Shown here one piece after another: positions 62,649 to 64,000 of a stretch of 64,000 bases of DNA. Positions within the stretch are counted from its first letter, which is position 1, and the number at the start of each line of letters is the position of its first letter. The DNA is taken from the NCBI RefSeq assembly GCF_900215245.1, contig NZ_LT907842.1, positions 6,138,001 through 6,202,000 on the forward strand, in the 5' to 3' direction. The stretch comes from Pseudomonas fluorescens. Its GTDB lineage: Bacteria > Pseudomonadota > Gammaproteobacteria > Pseudomonadales > Pseudomonadaceae. The position numbers were made by a program, and so were the translations under genes. The notes under the pieces are model-generated. The model was not told the origin of the DNA. It ran no database searches and saw nothing but the letters and a program-made list of their open reading frames with translations.

Positions 62649-64000
62649 ATGGCCACTATCCACGTAGACGGCAAAGCGCTCGAAGTCGATGGGGCGGACA
62701 ACCTGTTACAGGCATGTCTGTCACTAGGCCTCGACATCCCTTATTTCTGCTGGCACCCCGCGCTTGGTAGCGTGGGTGCCTGCCGCCAGTGTGCGGTCAA
62801 GCAGTACACCGACGAAAACGACACCCGTGGTCGTATCGTCATGTCCTGCATGACCCCAGCCACCGACAACACTTGGATCTCCATCGAAGATGAAGAATCC
62901 AAGGCGTTCCGCACCAGCGTTGTCGAATGGCTGATGACCAACCACCCCCACGACTGCCCGGTCTGTGAGGAAGGCGGTCACTGCCACCTGCAAGACATGA
63001 CGGTGATGACCGGCCACAACGAGCGCCGTTATCGCTTCACCAAGCGCACTCACCAGAACCAGGACCTCGGCCCGTTCATTTCCCACGAAATGAACCGCTG
63101 CATCGCCTGCTACCGTTGCGTGCGTTTCTATAAAGACTACGCCGGCGGCACCGACCTGGGCGTATTCGGCGCCCACGACAACGTGTACTTCGGTCGCGTT
63201 GAAGACGGCGTGCTCGAAAGCGAGTTCTCCGGCAACCTCACCGAGGTCTGCCCGACCGGTGTGTTTACCGACAAGACGCACTCCGAGCGTTACAACCGTA
63301 AGTGGGACATGCAGTTCGCACCGAGCATCTGCCATGGCTGCTCCAGCGGTTGCAACATCTCCCCGGGCGAGCGCTACGGCGAATTACGGCGGATCGAAAA
63401 CCGCTTCAACGGTTCGGTCAACCAGTACTTCCTGTGCGACCGTGGCCGTTTCGGCTATGGCTACGTCAACCGCGAAGACCGCCCACGCCAGCCGCTGTTG
63501 GCCGGTGGCGCCAAGCTGAGCACCGACGAAGCACTGGATAAAGCCGCCGACCTGTTGCGCGGCCGCAACATCGTCGGTATCGGTTCGCCACGCGCCAGCC
63601 TCGAAAGCAACTTCGCGTTGCGCGAGCTGGTCGGTGCCGAGCACTTCTACTCCGGTATCGAAGCCGCTGAGCTGGAGCGCATTCGCCTGGTCCTGCAGGT
63701 GCTGAACGACAGCCCGCTGCCGGTTCCGAACATGCGCGACATCGAAGACCACGATGCGATCTTCGTCCTCGGCGAAGACCTGACCCAGACCGCTGCGCGT
63801 ATCGCGCTGTCGCTGCGTCAGTCGGTCAAAGGCAAGGCCGAAGACATGGCCGACGCCATGCGCGTACAGCCTTGGCTTGACGCCGCGGTGAAAAACATCG
63901 GCCAGCACGCGCTGAACCCGCTGTTTATCGCAAGCCTGGCTGAAACCAAGCTCGACGACATCGCCGAAGAATGCGTGCACGCCGCGCCTGACGACCTGGC
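62649..64000 (+). CDS. nuoG: NADH-quinone oxidoreductase subunit G, 3' part outside the window
   Basis: The first 450 codons are present. They show the N-terminal ferredoxin domain ([21 protein letters not shown]1b cluster), the [16 protein letters not shown] segment and [13 protein letters not shown] for N5 and N4, then the molybdopterin-oxidoreductase-like domain with [10 protein letters not shown] (N7 cluster ligands). Start ATG at 62649 follows a 135-base gap after nuoF. Confidence 0.96.
   Translation, partial: MATIHVDGKALEVDGADNLLQACLSLGLDIPYFCWHPALGSVGACRQCAVKQYTDENDTRGRIVMSCMTPATDNTWISIEDEESKAFRTSVVEWLMTNHPHDCPVCEEGGHCHLQDMTVMTGHNERRYRFTKRTHQNQDLGPFISHEMNRCIACYRCVRFYKDYAGGTDLGVFGAHDNVYFGRVEDGVLESEFSGNLTEVCPTGVFTDKTHSERYNRKWDMQFAPSICHGCSSGCNISPGERYGELRRIENRFNGSVNQYFLCDRGRFGYGYVNREDRPRQPLLAGGAKLSTDEALDKAADLLRGRNIVGIGSPRASLESNFALRELVGAEHFYSGIEAAELERIRLVLQVLNDSPLPVPNMRDIEDHDAIFVLGEDLTQTAARIALSLRQSVKGKAEDMADAMRVQPWLDAAVKNIGQHALNPLFIASLAETKLDDIAEECVHAAPDDL

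Overview
The window is chromosomal DNA from a fluorescent Pseudomonas, most like the P. fluorescens group. This rests on gene order and content (lolA-ftsK, aat-bpt-infA-clpA-clpS-cspD-icd-idh, aceA-nuo, kdsB-lpxK-exbBD-comEC, gacS-ldhA), high GC, and several REP/REPIN palindromes of the type common in this group. All assignments come from reading the sequence and recalled family knowledge; no database search was run.

Positions 1-5100 are the right-hand end of a prophage-like integrative element: small phage-type genes on both strands, a DUF4224 (excisionase-like) gene and a tyrosine integrase. The integrase runs toward the 3' end of an intact tRNA-Ser(UGA) gene, the likely attachment site. 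The left end lies outside the window. A complete 1313-bp IS3-family element (6069-7381), with inverted repeats and a 3-bp target duplication, sits just behind the terminator of a yccA-like gene.

From 7.4 to 14.2 kb, a minus-strand block carries murB, a low-molecular-weight phosphatase, kdsB, a Trm112-like gene, lpxK, exbD, exbB and comEC (envelope synthesis, energised transport, DNA uptake). Next come DUF2062, a sensor kinase/response regulator pair, and gacS. The gacS gene is broken: about 0.7 kb is missing from its middle, including the phospho-accepting histidine, and the reading frame is lost. This strain should therefore be Gac-negative. It is the most important observation in the window.

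From 19 to 31 kb are ldhA, small envelope and redox genes, arsC-wrbA-DUF2069, a DNA glycosylase-like gene, ttcA, a Yip1 protein, sprT, a CoA-transferase, and the tusDCBE sulfur relay overlapping ybiB. The relay and ttcA both serve tRNA thiolation, as does mnmA further on. From 31 to 39 kb run cysG, serS, crcB, rarA, lolA and ftsK on the minus strand. The ftsK-aat gap lacks the trxB gene recalled there in P. aeruginosa.

From 39 to 45 kb an N-degron cluster appears: Aat and Bpt add destabilising residues, ClpS delivers substrates, and ClpA unfolds them; infA and cspD are neighbours. Two unrelated isocitrate dehydrogenases (icd, idh) diverge from one 0.5-kb region. Then follow a Nudix gene, mnmA, hflD, purB, a RoxA-like hydroxylase, a GNAT gene, a secretin-fragment protein, isocitrate lyase behind a long structured leader, and nuoA, nuoB, nuoCD, nuoE, nuoF and the first 450 codons of nuoG, which is cut by the window edge.
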